64,000 bases of DNA from Candidatus Minthosoma equi. Its GTDB lineage: Bacteria > Bacteroidota > Bacteroidia > Bacteroidales > Bacteroidaceae. The translations under genes were made by a program, and so were the position numbers. Shown here in pieces: positions 43,410-52,778 of this stretch. The stretch is taken from the NCBI GenBank assembly GCA_018064885.1, contig JAGHUI010000003.1:1-64000 (forward strand), given 5' to 3'. Every line of letters begins with the position of its first letter. The stretch's first letter is position 1. The notes beneath the pieces are model-generated. The model did no database searches and had not been told where the DNA came from. It saw only the letters and a list, made by a program, of their open reading frames with translations.

Positions 43410-45656
43410 ATGAAGATAACTCACAACATATTAGCCCTTTTCGCTGGCCTCGGCATCCTTACCGCCTGCAGCGATGACCTCACCGCACCAACCTATACTG
43501 TAGGCGAGGCGGACAATGCCATCGTCCTACGTGCCGGAATTAGCGAGGGCAATGGTGGTTTGGTGACGAGAGCTGGTGCTGCGGGTGGTTATGACGATAT
43601 TGATGAAGCTAACCACAACAAGCACTTACCGTTCTCTTCTGGCACAAAGGCTACATTGCGCATTGATGGCGACTGGTGGAAGACCGCAGATGCTACATCT
43701 GGAGACGTGATTTCAAAGTCAACCACTGCTACCATCGGAGTTGAAACAGTAGCAGATAGCAAACATAATAGTGTTACCATGTCACCCCAACTATACTGGG
43801 ATGACTATGGCACTGCCGATCCTAATAACATGAGTGATGGAAGAGGCCGTAAGAAGGGGCTAACAATCTATGGTGTTGCCGTTAATGACGAGACAACTGC
43901 ACCTGAGGTAAGCACCTGGGAAGCGCTTTCATGGACTCTTGCTGCTGACCAGTCAAACAATTGGAACACAAAAGACCTCCTTATATCTAATAATGTAAAG
44001 GTCGGAGGTCCTGATGATACTTATAAGTTTGAAGAACGCTCATTGGGTAAACTTCTTGAGTTCACTCACGCCATGAGCAAGATAACCGTTCGTCTCATTG
44101 CTAACGATGGCTTCCCTACAACGGGTACAGGACTTGTTGGTAATACCACAAATAAGTTTGAGGCTCTTCCAGAGGTTAAGCTAACAAGCAATGAAACCGG
44201 CGGTTCTAATACAGAATGGGCATATACATCATGCAATGTTAATGTAACGACAGGTGCTGTAACTAGTGCTGCTAATCCTGCTGTGATAACGATGTATTCT
44301 CAAACGACTTCAGATAATACTTACACAGCTATCTATGACGCACTCGTAGTTCCAGGTTCTTGCTTTGGAACGGATGATAATGCTGTCATCGCTCGCATCG
44401 AGGCGGATGGTAATATCTATTATGTTACAGCAAAGGAGATTCGCGCAAAGAGTGCTTCTACTGATTACAAGACTGCCTCTGGCAAGAACTACATCATCAC
44501 AGTAAAAGTAAACAAGACCGACATTGATGTTACTGCTACTATCAAAAATTGGGAAGATGTGGAAGCAGGAGAGGCTTCTCCAAAGATTAATGTGACAGCA
44601 GATTGGGGAGATGCCTCAGCAACGGGCACTATCACAGAATTCTGCCTGTATCGTAGTGCGAGTGATGTGAAGTCAGACCCTAAGGTTAAGAACGACATGA
44701 GTGGATACAGCAAGGGTTTGAATACCGCAGCAAACAACGGCTTCTTCCCTCACGAATCGGTGATAACTAAGAGTAGTGGTACATGGACCATGAGTCCTGC
44801 ACTCTATTGGCCAGCGCATGATACACATTATCATTTCAGAGGTGTGATGCCTACGACGTCCACTGCTGCTATTGCTGACGGTACAAAACCAACAGCTCCT
44901 CACGTTGAGGCTCTATCTGCCTCTGATGCTACTCAGATAATAAAGATCTGGGATGCTGAGTTTGGTGCGGACCTGTTCCCTTCTAACCTTGCTATTGGTA
45001 AACCTATCATTCCAGCAGGCACCAAGTGCAGCAATGGTGATCATCCCGCTGTTGATGTCAACGACTATGGCATCTGTGCTACGGAAGGAAAGATAAACCT
45101 TGAATTCAAGTATATGATGTCGCAGGTTGAGGTTGAACTGAAGACTACAGATGGTGATGACAAAGTAAGACTTGAGGATGCTACGGTGGAGATCATCAAT
45201 GGTTACATTGAAGGATATGCGAAGTTGGGCGACCGTGAAATAGTTCCTACAGGTAGCGTTGATGCATTCACGTTGCCTGCAGTATCAACAGCAGGTCTCA
45301 GCGGTGATGCTCTTACTACAGCTGAGAATACTCGCAAGGGTGCTATCGTTCCTCAGAAGTTGTATTCAACAACATCTTATACGGCAACACCGTCAAATGA
45401 TTTCACAAGTACAAATAATCTCCGCTTTAAGATAACGATAACCAATACGGATGGTACTCATGATGTGTATTATACGGATATCGCTCCGATAAAGAAGAAG
45501 GGCACCACGACCGGTGAGATGGTTGCTCCTGATGGATATTGGAAGAGCGGAACGCATTACAAATATGAGTTAACGCTCAGCAAGACTGGTCTGACGGTCA
45601 TTGCAACCCTGAAGGATTGGATACATGTTGAGGCGGTTGAAGACATTTGGTTCTAA
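43410..45656 (+). CDS. Tandem double fimbrillin lipoprotein (copy 3)
   Basis: 748 residues, Cys20 lipobox, Arg54 in LVTRAG. The first half has QLYWDDYG, FTHAMSKITV at about 217 and TIKNWEDVEAGE near 376. The second half has ALYWPAHDTHYHFRGVMPTT (about 465-480), KYMMSQVEVEL near 567 and the final strand ATLKDWIHVEAVEDIW near 731. It follows the broken four-helix gene by 19 bases and precedes the giant repeat protein. Confidence 0.82.
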   Translation: MKITHNILALFAGLGILTACSDDLTAPTYTVGEADNAIVLRAGISEGNGGLVTRAGAAGGYDDIDEANHNKHLPFSSGTKATLRIDGDWWKTADATSGDVISKSTTATIGVETVADSKHNSVTMSPQLYWDDYGTADPNNMSDGRGRKKGLTIYGVAVNDETTAPEVSTWEALSWTLAADQSNNWNTKDLLISNNVKVGGPDDTYKFEERSLGKLLEFTHAMSKITVRLIANDGFPTTGTGLVGNTTNKFEALPEVKLTSNETGGSNTEWAYTSCNVNVTTGAVTSAANPAVITMYSQTTSDNTYTAIYDALVVPGSCFGTDDNAVIARIEADGNIYYVTAKEIRAKSASTDYKTASGKNYIITVKVNKTDIDVTATIKNWEDVEAGEASPKINVTADWGDASATGTITEFCLYRSASDVKSDPKVKNDMSGYSKGLNTAANNGFFPHESVITKSSGTWTMSPALYWPAHDTHYHFRGVMPTTSTAAIADGTKPTAPHVEALSASDATQIIKIWDAEFGADLFPSNLAIGKPIIPAGTKCSNGDHPAVDVNDYGICATEGKINLEFKYMMSQVEVELKTTDGDDKVRLEDATVEIINGYIEGYAKLGDREIVPTGSVDAFTLPAVSTAGLSGDALTTAENTRKGAIVPQKLYSTTSYTATPSNDFTSTNNLRFKITITNTDGTHDVYYTDIAPIKKKGTTTGEMVAPDGYWKSGTHYKYELTLSKTGLTVIATLKDWIHVEAVEDIWF

Positions 45657-45723
45657 AGGGTCCCTATTCCGATAGATTAAAACATAAATTACCATAAATT
45701 GAACATTAATTCTCATTAATATA

Positions 45724-48700
45724 ATGATGATAAATACGCACGATATGGCAAAGAAATTTATAAATAGTACACTCCTGAAGGTGGTCTTCCTGGCTGTCAC
45801 AATGATGGCTACAACGGTTAGTGCATGGGCACAGGAATCTGTGAATGTTGCAAAGATTGGAGGAACGGAGTATCCAACTTTGGAGGATGCGATTACTGCG
45901 GCTGGAACTCCTACGTCTGAAAATCCTATCACCATCCATCTCCTCAATAATGTTACTAGTTTGACGGAAGAAAGCACAACAATTCCTGATTATGTTACGC
46001 TTATTGTAGCGAGTGACAAGTCTATAGAGTTTTCAGTTGGTAATGTCAAGACTCTCACTATTTCAGGCAATGCTTCATTCATCAATGAAGGAACATTGAC
46101 GCTTACAGGTGCATGTACGATTACTTCGCTTACCAATAGTGGTACTCTGAATATCAATGCTGGCACGGTTAAAGCTCTTTCTAATGGTGGAACATTGTAT
46201 GTGAATAGTGGTACAGTCACGACTTTGAATGCCACTGGTACAAAATCAACAGTTACTGCTGCAGAGACGGGAGCTGCTATTACAACCGTCAATGTAGGTG
46301 ACGGGGTTAGCACAACCATATCGGGTAAGGGATATTCTAATATTACAGGTACAGGTACTATTAACCTTGGTAGCAATATTACGGATCCGCTGACAATAGC
46401 AAGTGGCAATACTCTTACCATTGATCTTTGTGGTAATAATATCCCTATCACTGCTAAAGTTACTAATGAAGGAACTTTGACAGTGAAGGACACTGGTAAG
46501 TCTGATGGAGATAGAATTACTTATGGTGCGGTAAATACCTTGGAGAATAAAGGTACAATTACTGTTAAATGTACTGTTAGCGGTTTTGAGAACTCAGGAA
46601 CAGCTACAGTAGATACTGATGCTAAAGTTACAACTATTACAAATACAAGTGTTTTGACTGTTAATGGAACAGTTGAAACCTCCCTCACAAATAATAATGG
46701 TACAGTAACTATCAATGCAGATGTAGAAACTGTAACAACAACAGGCGGAACGGTTACGATTAATGAAGGAAAGACAGTTGCTTCTTTGACTGCAACAAGT
46801 GCAAACATCGTTGCTAATGGTACAGTAACAGCATTTGTGAATTCGGGTGAAACTACAATTTCCGGTACTGGTGTCTCTACTATCACAGGTCATGGTACTA
46901 TCAAGCTTGTTGAAGATATTACACAGAATTTGACTTTGACAGCTAATTCTGGTGCAGGATTTACCCTCGACTTGAATGGTAGGAGTGCTACTGGTACAAT
47001 TACAAATGCTGGTAAGTTGGAGGTAGAAGATAGGACTGCAGGCGCTGGTACTATTGCTGCTTTAACTTCTGGTGCAGGAACTGAAACTACAATTATCAGT
47101 GGAAATGTTACAACTTTGACAACAACAGAAGCCACTGCTAAAGTTAATATAAAAGGTGAAGCGGCTAAAACTGTTGGCACTTTGACTGTAGTAAATGGTA
47201 CAGCGGTTACTTTCCAGGAAGTAGCTTCACAAGATGCATTGCAGAAGGCGATAGAATTGACTGGTAAATCTACTATTGAGTTGGGTGGAGACGTATCTGG
47301 CGATATTACTATAGCAAGCGGCAAGAACATCATTCTTGATCCTAAGGGAAACAACATCGATGGTACTGTTAGTAATGCAGGTACGTTGGAACTCAAGGAC
47401 GCTGGAGTAACATCAGGCGATCCTGCAACAACTACTTACGGTACAATAACAGCACTCACCAATACTGGTACATTGACTGTGACTGAGGGACAAGTTACTA
47501 CTTTGACAAATACCTCTGGTGCAACAACAATAAATGGTGGTACTCTTGATGCTGTAAAAGCAAGTGATGGCACATTGAATGTTACTAACGGTAATATAAC
47601 AGGCACCCTCACGACAGCTGCAGACAATGTCGTGACCGTGACAGGTGGAACTATCAATGCCTTTGCTGGTAATTATATTATAAAGTTCCCTGAAGTTAAT
47701 GAAGCTGCAGAACTGACTCAGGCACTGAACGCCCCAAAGGCTGATATTAAACTGACAGGTGATGTAACTACAACAGGGACCTTTACTGTTGGTCACAATG
47801 CCACTATTAATGTTAATGCCCAGTCAATCACAAATACTGCGGGTAACACATTTGACGTAAGCACTGATGGCAACCTCACCATCACAGGTAACGGTAATGT
47901 GAATTGCGGCAAAGAAGGTAGCGTGGCAGTAAATAACAAGGGTACATTCACTTTGAATGGTCCTGCTGTTGCATCGGCTACTTTGAACGGAACTCAACAG
48001 ACAGTTACTGCTGGTACACTTACCTCGGCAACATTGGCGGCAAATAAGGATATCAATGTTACTGGTGGTCATGTTTCAACACTTACTGCTGCAGGTGGCA
48101 ATACAATCACTACATCAAGCCCTGGTAAGGTAGAAGCATTGACAGCTAATGGTAATGTGACTATCTCTGGTAGCGGTTTCACGAATCTTGCTGGACCAAC
48201 AACAGGTGATGCTACTACAATTACTTTGGCAAGTGATGTAACAAGCAACCTTACCGTAACAGGTGGCAAGGTTAAACTGGCGTTGGAAGACCATAACATC
48301 AGAAATAACGAGTCTCAGAATACTGTGACAGTAAACACTGGTGCAGAATTGACAATCAGTGGTACAGGTAATATCACTAACAACAATGCAAGTTTTGCAG
48401 CTGTAGAGAATAACGGAACTACAACGCTCAGTGGTGGTACTATCGAAACAGTAAAGAGCACTGGTGGTACATTGACCGTTGATGGTGGTGCTAAAGTTAC
48501 AACTTTGACAGCAGGTGGTGGTGCTACATATATCAATGGCGGTTCGGTGGCTAACTTGAATGGTACTGGTACTGTTACTCTTCTTGGTGATAACCTTGAG
48601 ATGGACCTCACCGTGACGGGTGGTTCTGTAACCTTGGATCTTAATGGTAAGGACATGAATCGTGCAAATAAGACCGTAAAAGTAAACCAAGAAGCAGCAC

Positions 48701-50511
48701 TTACTGTCAAGGATTCTTCAACTGGTGGTACAGTCGGTAATATTGAAAACTATGGCACTACTACAGTTGAGAGTGGTACCGTAACAGCACTTACATCTTC
48801 TGGCAATGTGGTATTCTCTGGTGGTAAGGTTACTACATTGACTGCAGAAGGCGGAACTGTGACTGTTAATAATTCGGGTATTACAACGCTTAATGCTAAT
48901 AGCGGTTCGGAGGTTACGGTTACTATTGATGATGAAACTCATAAGCCTAAAAATCTGAATGTTAATTTAGGAGCTAAGATTCAGATTGGTAGCCAAGAGA
49001 TGATTGACTTTGGCACAATTGATAGTAACGCAAAACTGACATCAGCATTAAACTTAGTAAAACAAGGTACTCTGAAGTTAGCCGCTAATAATATTGATGG
49101 CAACTTTACTGTTCCTGCAGGCTCAAATATTACCATAGACTTGAACAACCATGAGCTTACTCCATTATCAGGAACGGCTATTACTGCAAAAGGTGATGTG
49201 AACATAACAAGCTCTGGAACTGTTTCAAGCGTATCTGTTCCGGCTGGTGGTAGCTTCACTCTTGGTGGTGTAGGCACAGTTGCAACTCTTGATAATGAGG
49301 GCACAACAACAGTAAATAATGGTACAGTGACAACAATCAGATCATCTACAGGAACATTGAATGTTAATGGTGGTACGGTTACTGAAGCTACTGCTACAGG
49401 TACTACTAATGTATCTGATAATGGTAAAGTCGTTACACTCAAAACTACTGCTGGTACAACAACAATTAGTGGTGGAACAGTAACAAAGCTTGATGCAACA
49501 GGCTCAACAACAGTCAATATCAGTGACGGTAATGTTGGCACGGCTACTGCAGGCAAGAAGATGACTGTAAGTGGTGGTACTATTGGAACGCTTAAAACAA
49601 CTGCTTCAACAGCCGGAGATGACGGAGGTTTGGCTATCACTGCAGGAACAATCACAACATTGACTGTTGTAGAAAATTCTAAGGCAAATGTCAGCGGTGG
49701 TTCAATTACAACCTTAGATGTAGCAGATGCTAATCTTACAGTTGCGACAGATGGTATAGTAACAAAATATACTGGCAATGGTGGCGCAAATGTAAAGCTG
49801 CCAAGTTATACTATCACGGATGAAACAGCCGGTTATTATCCAGGCAACTTCAAAGCAACTACAGCAAAATATACACGCACTACAGGTGTAGGTACTCAGA
49901 ATAAGTGGGGTACAGCTTGTCTGCCATTCGACTTTACTTATAACAACCACAACTATGTCGTTGTTTATAAGGTTGAAAATGTTGATGAAGATAAGCTTAA
50001 TCTTACCGAGTATGACGTGAATAATAGTGAATTAATTACTGCTGGTACTCCATTTGTGTTCCATATTATACAACAAGATAGCGAATCTTCTGCAACAACT
50101 CAGGTCTTCAGTGCCTCTAACACCAATGTAGATATAGATGCTCAAGGCACCCAAACAGCAACAGGTGTTAATCTCGTGGGTGTAAATGAGCAGAAAGTAC
50201 TTAACGAAACTACAACTCCAGCAGTTACCGACTGCTACTATATCAGCGATAATACCTTCCATCAGGCACTCAAGAAGTTGACAGTTCCTAAGTATCGTGC
50301 TTACGTGCAGATAACAACTTCGAATGGTGCAAGACCACGAACACTTTCTCTTCAAGCGGAAGATATGACAGGAATCAATGCTCTCCTGGCTGAGGATAGT
50401 GAGATTATTGGTTATTACGACTTGAATGGAATCTGTCATGATGCTCCTCAGAAGGGAATGAACATCGTAAGGATGAAGAATGGTAAGTCAGTTAAAATGA
50501 TGATTAAATAA
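45724..50511 (+). CDS. Giant Thr/Gly-rich beta-helix repeat protein, likely secreted adhesin
   Basis: 1595 residues from 45724; the Met at 45745 (MAKKFINSTLLKVVFLAV) gives a more normal signal peptide, cut by signal peptidase I after VSAWA. There is no lipobox. Residues about 60-1370 are built of TVTTLTNTGT-type strands that predict a right-handed beta-helix. About eight super-repeats share a core such as DITQNLTL...DLNGR or DVSGDITIASGK...GNNI. The C-terminus (1380-1595) is distinct: KWGTACLPFDF, and the end GYYDLNGICHDAPQKGMNIV then RMKNGKSV resembles Prevotella C-terminal secretion or cell-surface signals. It is the only non-lipoprotein structural gene in the locus. An adhesin or pilus-associated fibre is likely. 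Confidence 0.78.
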   Translation: MMINTHDMAKKFINSTLLKVVFLAVTMMATTVSAWAQESVNVAKIGGTEYPTLEDAITAAGTPTSENPITIHLLNNVTSLTEESTTIPDYVTLIVASDKSIEFSVGNVKTLTISGNASFINEGTLTLTGACTITSLTNSGTLNINAGTVKALSNGGTLYVNSGTVTTLNATGTKSTVTAAETGAAITTVNVGDGVSTTISGKGYSNITGTGTINLGSNITDPLTIASGNTLTIDLCGNNIPITAKVTNEGTLTVKDTGKSDGDRITYGAVNTLENKGTITVKCTVSGFENSGTATVDTDAKVTTITNTSVLTVNGTVETSLTNNNGTVTINADVETVTTTGGTVTINEGKTVASLTATSANIVANGTVTAFVNSGETTISGTGVSTITGHGTIKLVEDITQNLTLTANSGAGFTLDLNGRSATGTITNAGKLEVEDRTAGAGTIAALTSGAGTETTIISGNVTTLTTTEATAKVNIKGEAAKTVGTLTVVNGTAVTFQEVASQDALQKAIELTGKSTIELGGDVSGDITIASGKNIILDPKGNNIDGTVSNAGTLELKDAGVTSGDPATTTYGTITALTNTGTLTVTEGQVTTLTNTSGATTINGGTLDAVKASDGTLNVTNGNITGTLTTAADNVVTVTGGTINAFAGNYIIKFPEVNEAAELTQALNAPKADIKLTGDVTTTGTFTVGHNATINVNAQSITNTAGNTFDVSTDGNLTITGNGNVNCGKEGSVAVNNKGTFTLNGPAVASATLNGTQQTVTAGTLTSATLAANKDINVTGGHVSTLTAAGGNTITTSSPGKVEALTANGNVTISGSGFTNLAGPTTGDATTITLASDVTSNLTVTGGKVKLALEDHNIRNNESQNTVTVNTGAELTISGTGNITNNNASFAAVENNGTTTLSGGTIETVKSTGGTLTVDGGAKVTTLTAGGGATYINGGSVANLNGTGTVTLLGDNLEMDLTVTGGSVTLDLNGKDMNRANKTVKVNQEAALTVKDSSTGGTVGNIENYGTTTVESGTVTALTSSGNVVFSGGKVTTLTAEGGTVTVNNSGITTLNANSGSEVTVTIDDETHKPKNLNVNLGAKIQIGSQEMIDFGTIDSNAKLTSALNLVKQGTLKLAANNIDGNFTVPAGSNITIDLNNHELTPLSGTAITAKGDVNITSSGTVSSVSVPAGGSFTLGGVGTVATLDNEGTTTVNNGTVTTIRSSTGTLNVNGGTVTEATATGTTNVSDNGKVVTLKTTAGTTTISGGTVTKLDATGSTTVNISDGNVGTATAGKKMTVSGGTIGTLKTTASTAGDDGGLAITAGTITTLTVVENSKANVSGGSITTLDVADANLTVATDGIVTKYTGNGGANVKLPSYTITDETAGYYPGNFKATTAKYTRTTGVGTQNKWGTACLPFDFTYNNHNYVVVYKVENVDEDKLNLTEYDVNNSELITAGTPFVFHIIQQDSESSATTQVFSASNTNVDIDAQGTQTATGVNLVGVNEQKVLNETTTPAVTDCYYISDNTFHQALKKLTVPKYRAYVQITTSNGARPRTLSLQAEDMTGINALLAEDSEIIGYYDLNGICHDAPQKGMNIVRMKNGKSVKMMIK

Positions 50512-50519
50512 GGTAACCT

Positions 50520-52736
50520 ATGCAAAGAAAGATATTATTTTTGGCGTGTCTGGGAGCCTTAGCACTCACATCATGTAGTGATAACGACTCACTCTCTCCT
50601 GAGGATAATGCGTTTCCAAAGGGAGAACTGATTGATGTTGTTACAACGCTCTCTACCAACGCCCCTTCTACCCGTGCTGTAGATAAGGTATTTGAACCAA
50701 GCGACGAATTGCTTGCTTATGTTCAGGCAGGTCGTACGGATGGAGATGTGTTCACTCCTGTAACAGATGAGGATGGATTTGACCAAAGCAAAGCTTCTAT
50801 CTATAGCAAGATGCTGACTTTTACGATGAAGTCATCTGCAGATGAAATCACTCACACAGCAAAGGATGATTATACCAATAAGACTAGCAGTTTCGATGCT
50901 GCAAGTAATTATTATTGGGATGACTTCAGTACATCTGCATACGATCTTCGTACATCGGGTCGTGGTATCCGTCTTTACTATGGCTATTGCTATAATGGTG
51001 GAACACCAACAACTGGATTAACTGATGAGGCAACCGGTGTCTTAGGTTGGACTGTAGAGTCAGACCAGAAGACCAAAGGCACTAAGACCAGCGACCTCCT
51101 CTTTGCCAAGACGCAGAATATGATTAAGTATGATCATAACAAGGGAGAGGGTTCACAGCGAGGCACACTGGAGATTCCTTATACTCATGCCATGTCTAAG
51201 TTCTCTATTGAGATTCAGTGTGGAGATGGATTTGAGAATGTGACTGATCCTATGGCTAATACTGAAGTTACGCTGTACAACGCGCAGTTGAAGTGTAAGG
51301 TTACGGCTCCTGGAAAGGGTGCTGGTACTGCAGATGACCCTATTAAATATGTAGAGCAGGAGACGGGAACTGGTGCTACAGGTAATGTTAAAATGCATGA
51401 AACGGGTTCGGGAACCCAGAAGGTGTTCTCTGCCATCGTGGCTCCTACAACGCTCTCTGTGGGTAATATCCTTGCAACCATCAGCGATGTTAAAGGCATA
51501 CCATATACTATCTATATTACTGAGAGTCTTTTGGATAATGCCCCTACGGGTCAGACCAATAACTGGAAACGTGAGTTGGATGATGCGAAGATTGATGAAA
51601 ACCTTGAAGAAGGCGTTGCCCATGCACGACCAAGAACAAGAGCCGATGCCAATATTGACAAGGGTAAGGGATACTGCACCCGTTCTGGTGTGCATTATCA
51701 TCTGAAGGTAAATATCTCTAAACAGAAGATAGATGTCTTGGCTACCATCACCGACTGGAAGGATGTGTATGCTGAGACTGATGGTACCATCAATTTCAGC
51801 AATGACATCACAGACAAGGGTAGTATCACTTTGGCTGATATGAGCACGTTTGATGTGTATATGGGACAGGAAACCAGCAATCAGTCATTTGATGGTAAGA
51901 GTAGTACGGAAGGTATCAATCCTGCTACAACATATACATACAGCGGAGGAACATGGAGTTGCTCTCCTCAGCTCTATTGGACAGATGCTAATACAGGTTA
52001 TTACTTCCGTGCTTTGTCGGGAGCAGTGGTTTTTTCTGATGCGACCAGTGGTAATATCACTGTATCTAACACCAAGGTGGGAGGCAGAAACAACAACGAC
52101 CTTATCTGGGGTACTACAGAAGCACATAGTGGTACAGATGCTGATGGCCAACCGTATAACTATACTGAAGGCGGTATGTTAAAGCCACGTACTGGTGATG
52201 TGCCATTGACCTTCCGTCATATCATGTCGAAGGTTAAGTTCGTGCTTGAGACGGAGACAACGGATCATGATGGTTCAAAATTGCTTGCAGTTGATGGTGT
52301 GAACCTCTATGGAGCGAAGATTCAGATTGACCATCTTGCAACAAGCGGTAACCTGATTCTGAATACTGGTGAGATTTCAACAACTGCATTCGGCGGTACA
52401 TTGTATGAACCAACAAATGTTCCTGATTTGACTTACAATTCATCAACATTGACTGCATATACCGCAAATGAGCAGATTGTATTGCCGCAGACGATAAGCG
52501 CTGATGCTAAGATAACCATCACTTTGGCAGACGGAACCACCTATAAGGCTACACTCAAGGATTGCAAAGTCTTTGCAGACGGAGCATTGACGGATACACC
52601 TATCACTCAGTGGGAATCTGGTAAGCGTTATATATACACTATCCATCTCAAGAAGGAGGAAATCACCTTCCGTGCATTGATCAAGGATTGGGAAGAAGCA
52701 AAGGGAAGTGGCGATGCCACTCTGGAGTGGGATTAA
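50520..52736 (+). CDS. Tandem double fimbrillin lipoprotein (copy 4)
   Basis: 738 residues, Cys19 lipobox, Arg52 in PSTRAV. The first half has NYYWDDFS, YTHAMSKFSI near 220 and ATITDWKDVYAET near 408. The second half has QLYWTDANTGYYFRAL near 487-500, FRHIMSKVKFVL near 564 and ALIKDWEEAKGSG near 718. An Arg-rich insert (HARPRTRADAN, about 365) precedes the end of the first half and may be a second protease site. It starts eight bases after the giant repeat protein, so the two are tightly linked. Confidence 0.82.
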   Translation: MQRKILFLACLGALALTSCSDNDSLSPEDNAFPKGELIDVVTTLSTNAPSTRAVDKVFEPSDELLAYVQAGRTDGDVFTPVTDEDGFDQSKASIYSKMLTFTMKSSADEITHTAKDDYTNKTSSFDAASNYYWDDFSTSAYDLRTSGRGIRLYYGYCYNGGTPTTGLTDEATGVLGWTVESDQKTKGTKTSDLLFAKTQNMIKYDHNKGEGSQRGTLEIPYTHAMSKFSIEIQCGDGFENVTDPMANTEVTLYNAQLKCKVTAPGKGAGTADDPIKYVEQETGTGATGNVKMHETGSGTQKVFSAIVAPTTLSVGNILATISDVKGIPYTIYITESLLDNAPTGQTNNWKRELDDAKIDENLEEGVAHARPRTRADANIDKGKGYCTRSGVHYHLKVNISKQKIDVLATITDWKDVYAETDGTINFSNDITDKGSITLADMSTFDVYMGQETSNQSFDGKSSTEGINPATTYTYSGGTWSCSPQLYWTDANTGYYFRALSGAVVFSDATSGNITVSNTKVGGRNNNDLIWGTTEAHSGTDADGQPYNYTEGGMLKPRTGDVPLTFRHIMSKVKFVLETETTDHDGSKLLAVDGVNLYGAKIQIDHLATSGNLILNTGEISTTAFGGTLYEPTNVPDLTYNSSTLTAYTANEQIVLPQTISADAKITITLADGTTYKATLKDCKVFADGALTDTPITQWESGKRYIYTIHLKKEEITFRALIKDWEEAKGSGDATLEWD

Positions 52737-52778
52737 GCGATTAGGTGATAAACAGATTATACGAGAATTCAATACATA

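Noticed and set aside
45990-49950. Long open frames on the - strand across the giant repeat gene (for example 48981-49778 and 46890-47396)
   Set aside because: They are antisense to an intact 1595-residue frame with a signal peptide and ordered domains. Thr- and Gly-rich repeats contain few stops in reverse, so long shadow frames are expected. None has a signal peptide or known motif.
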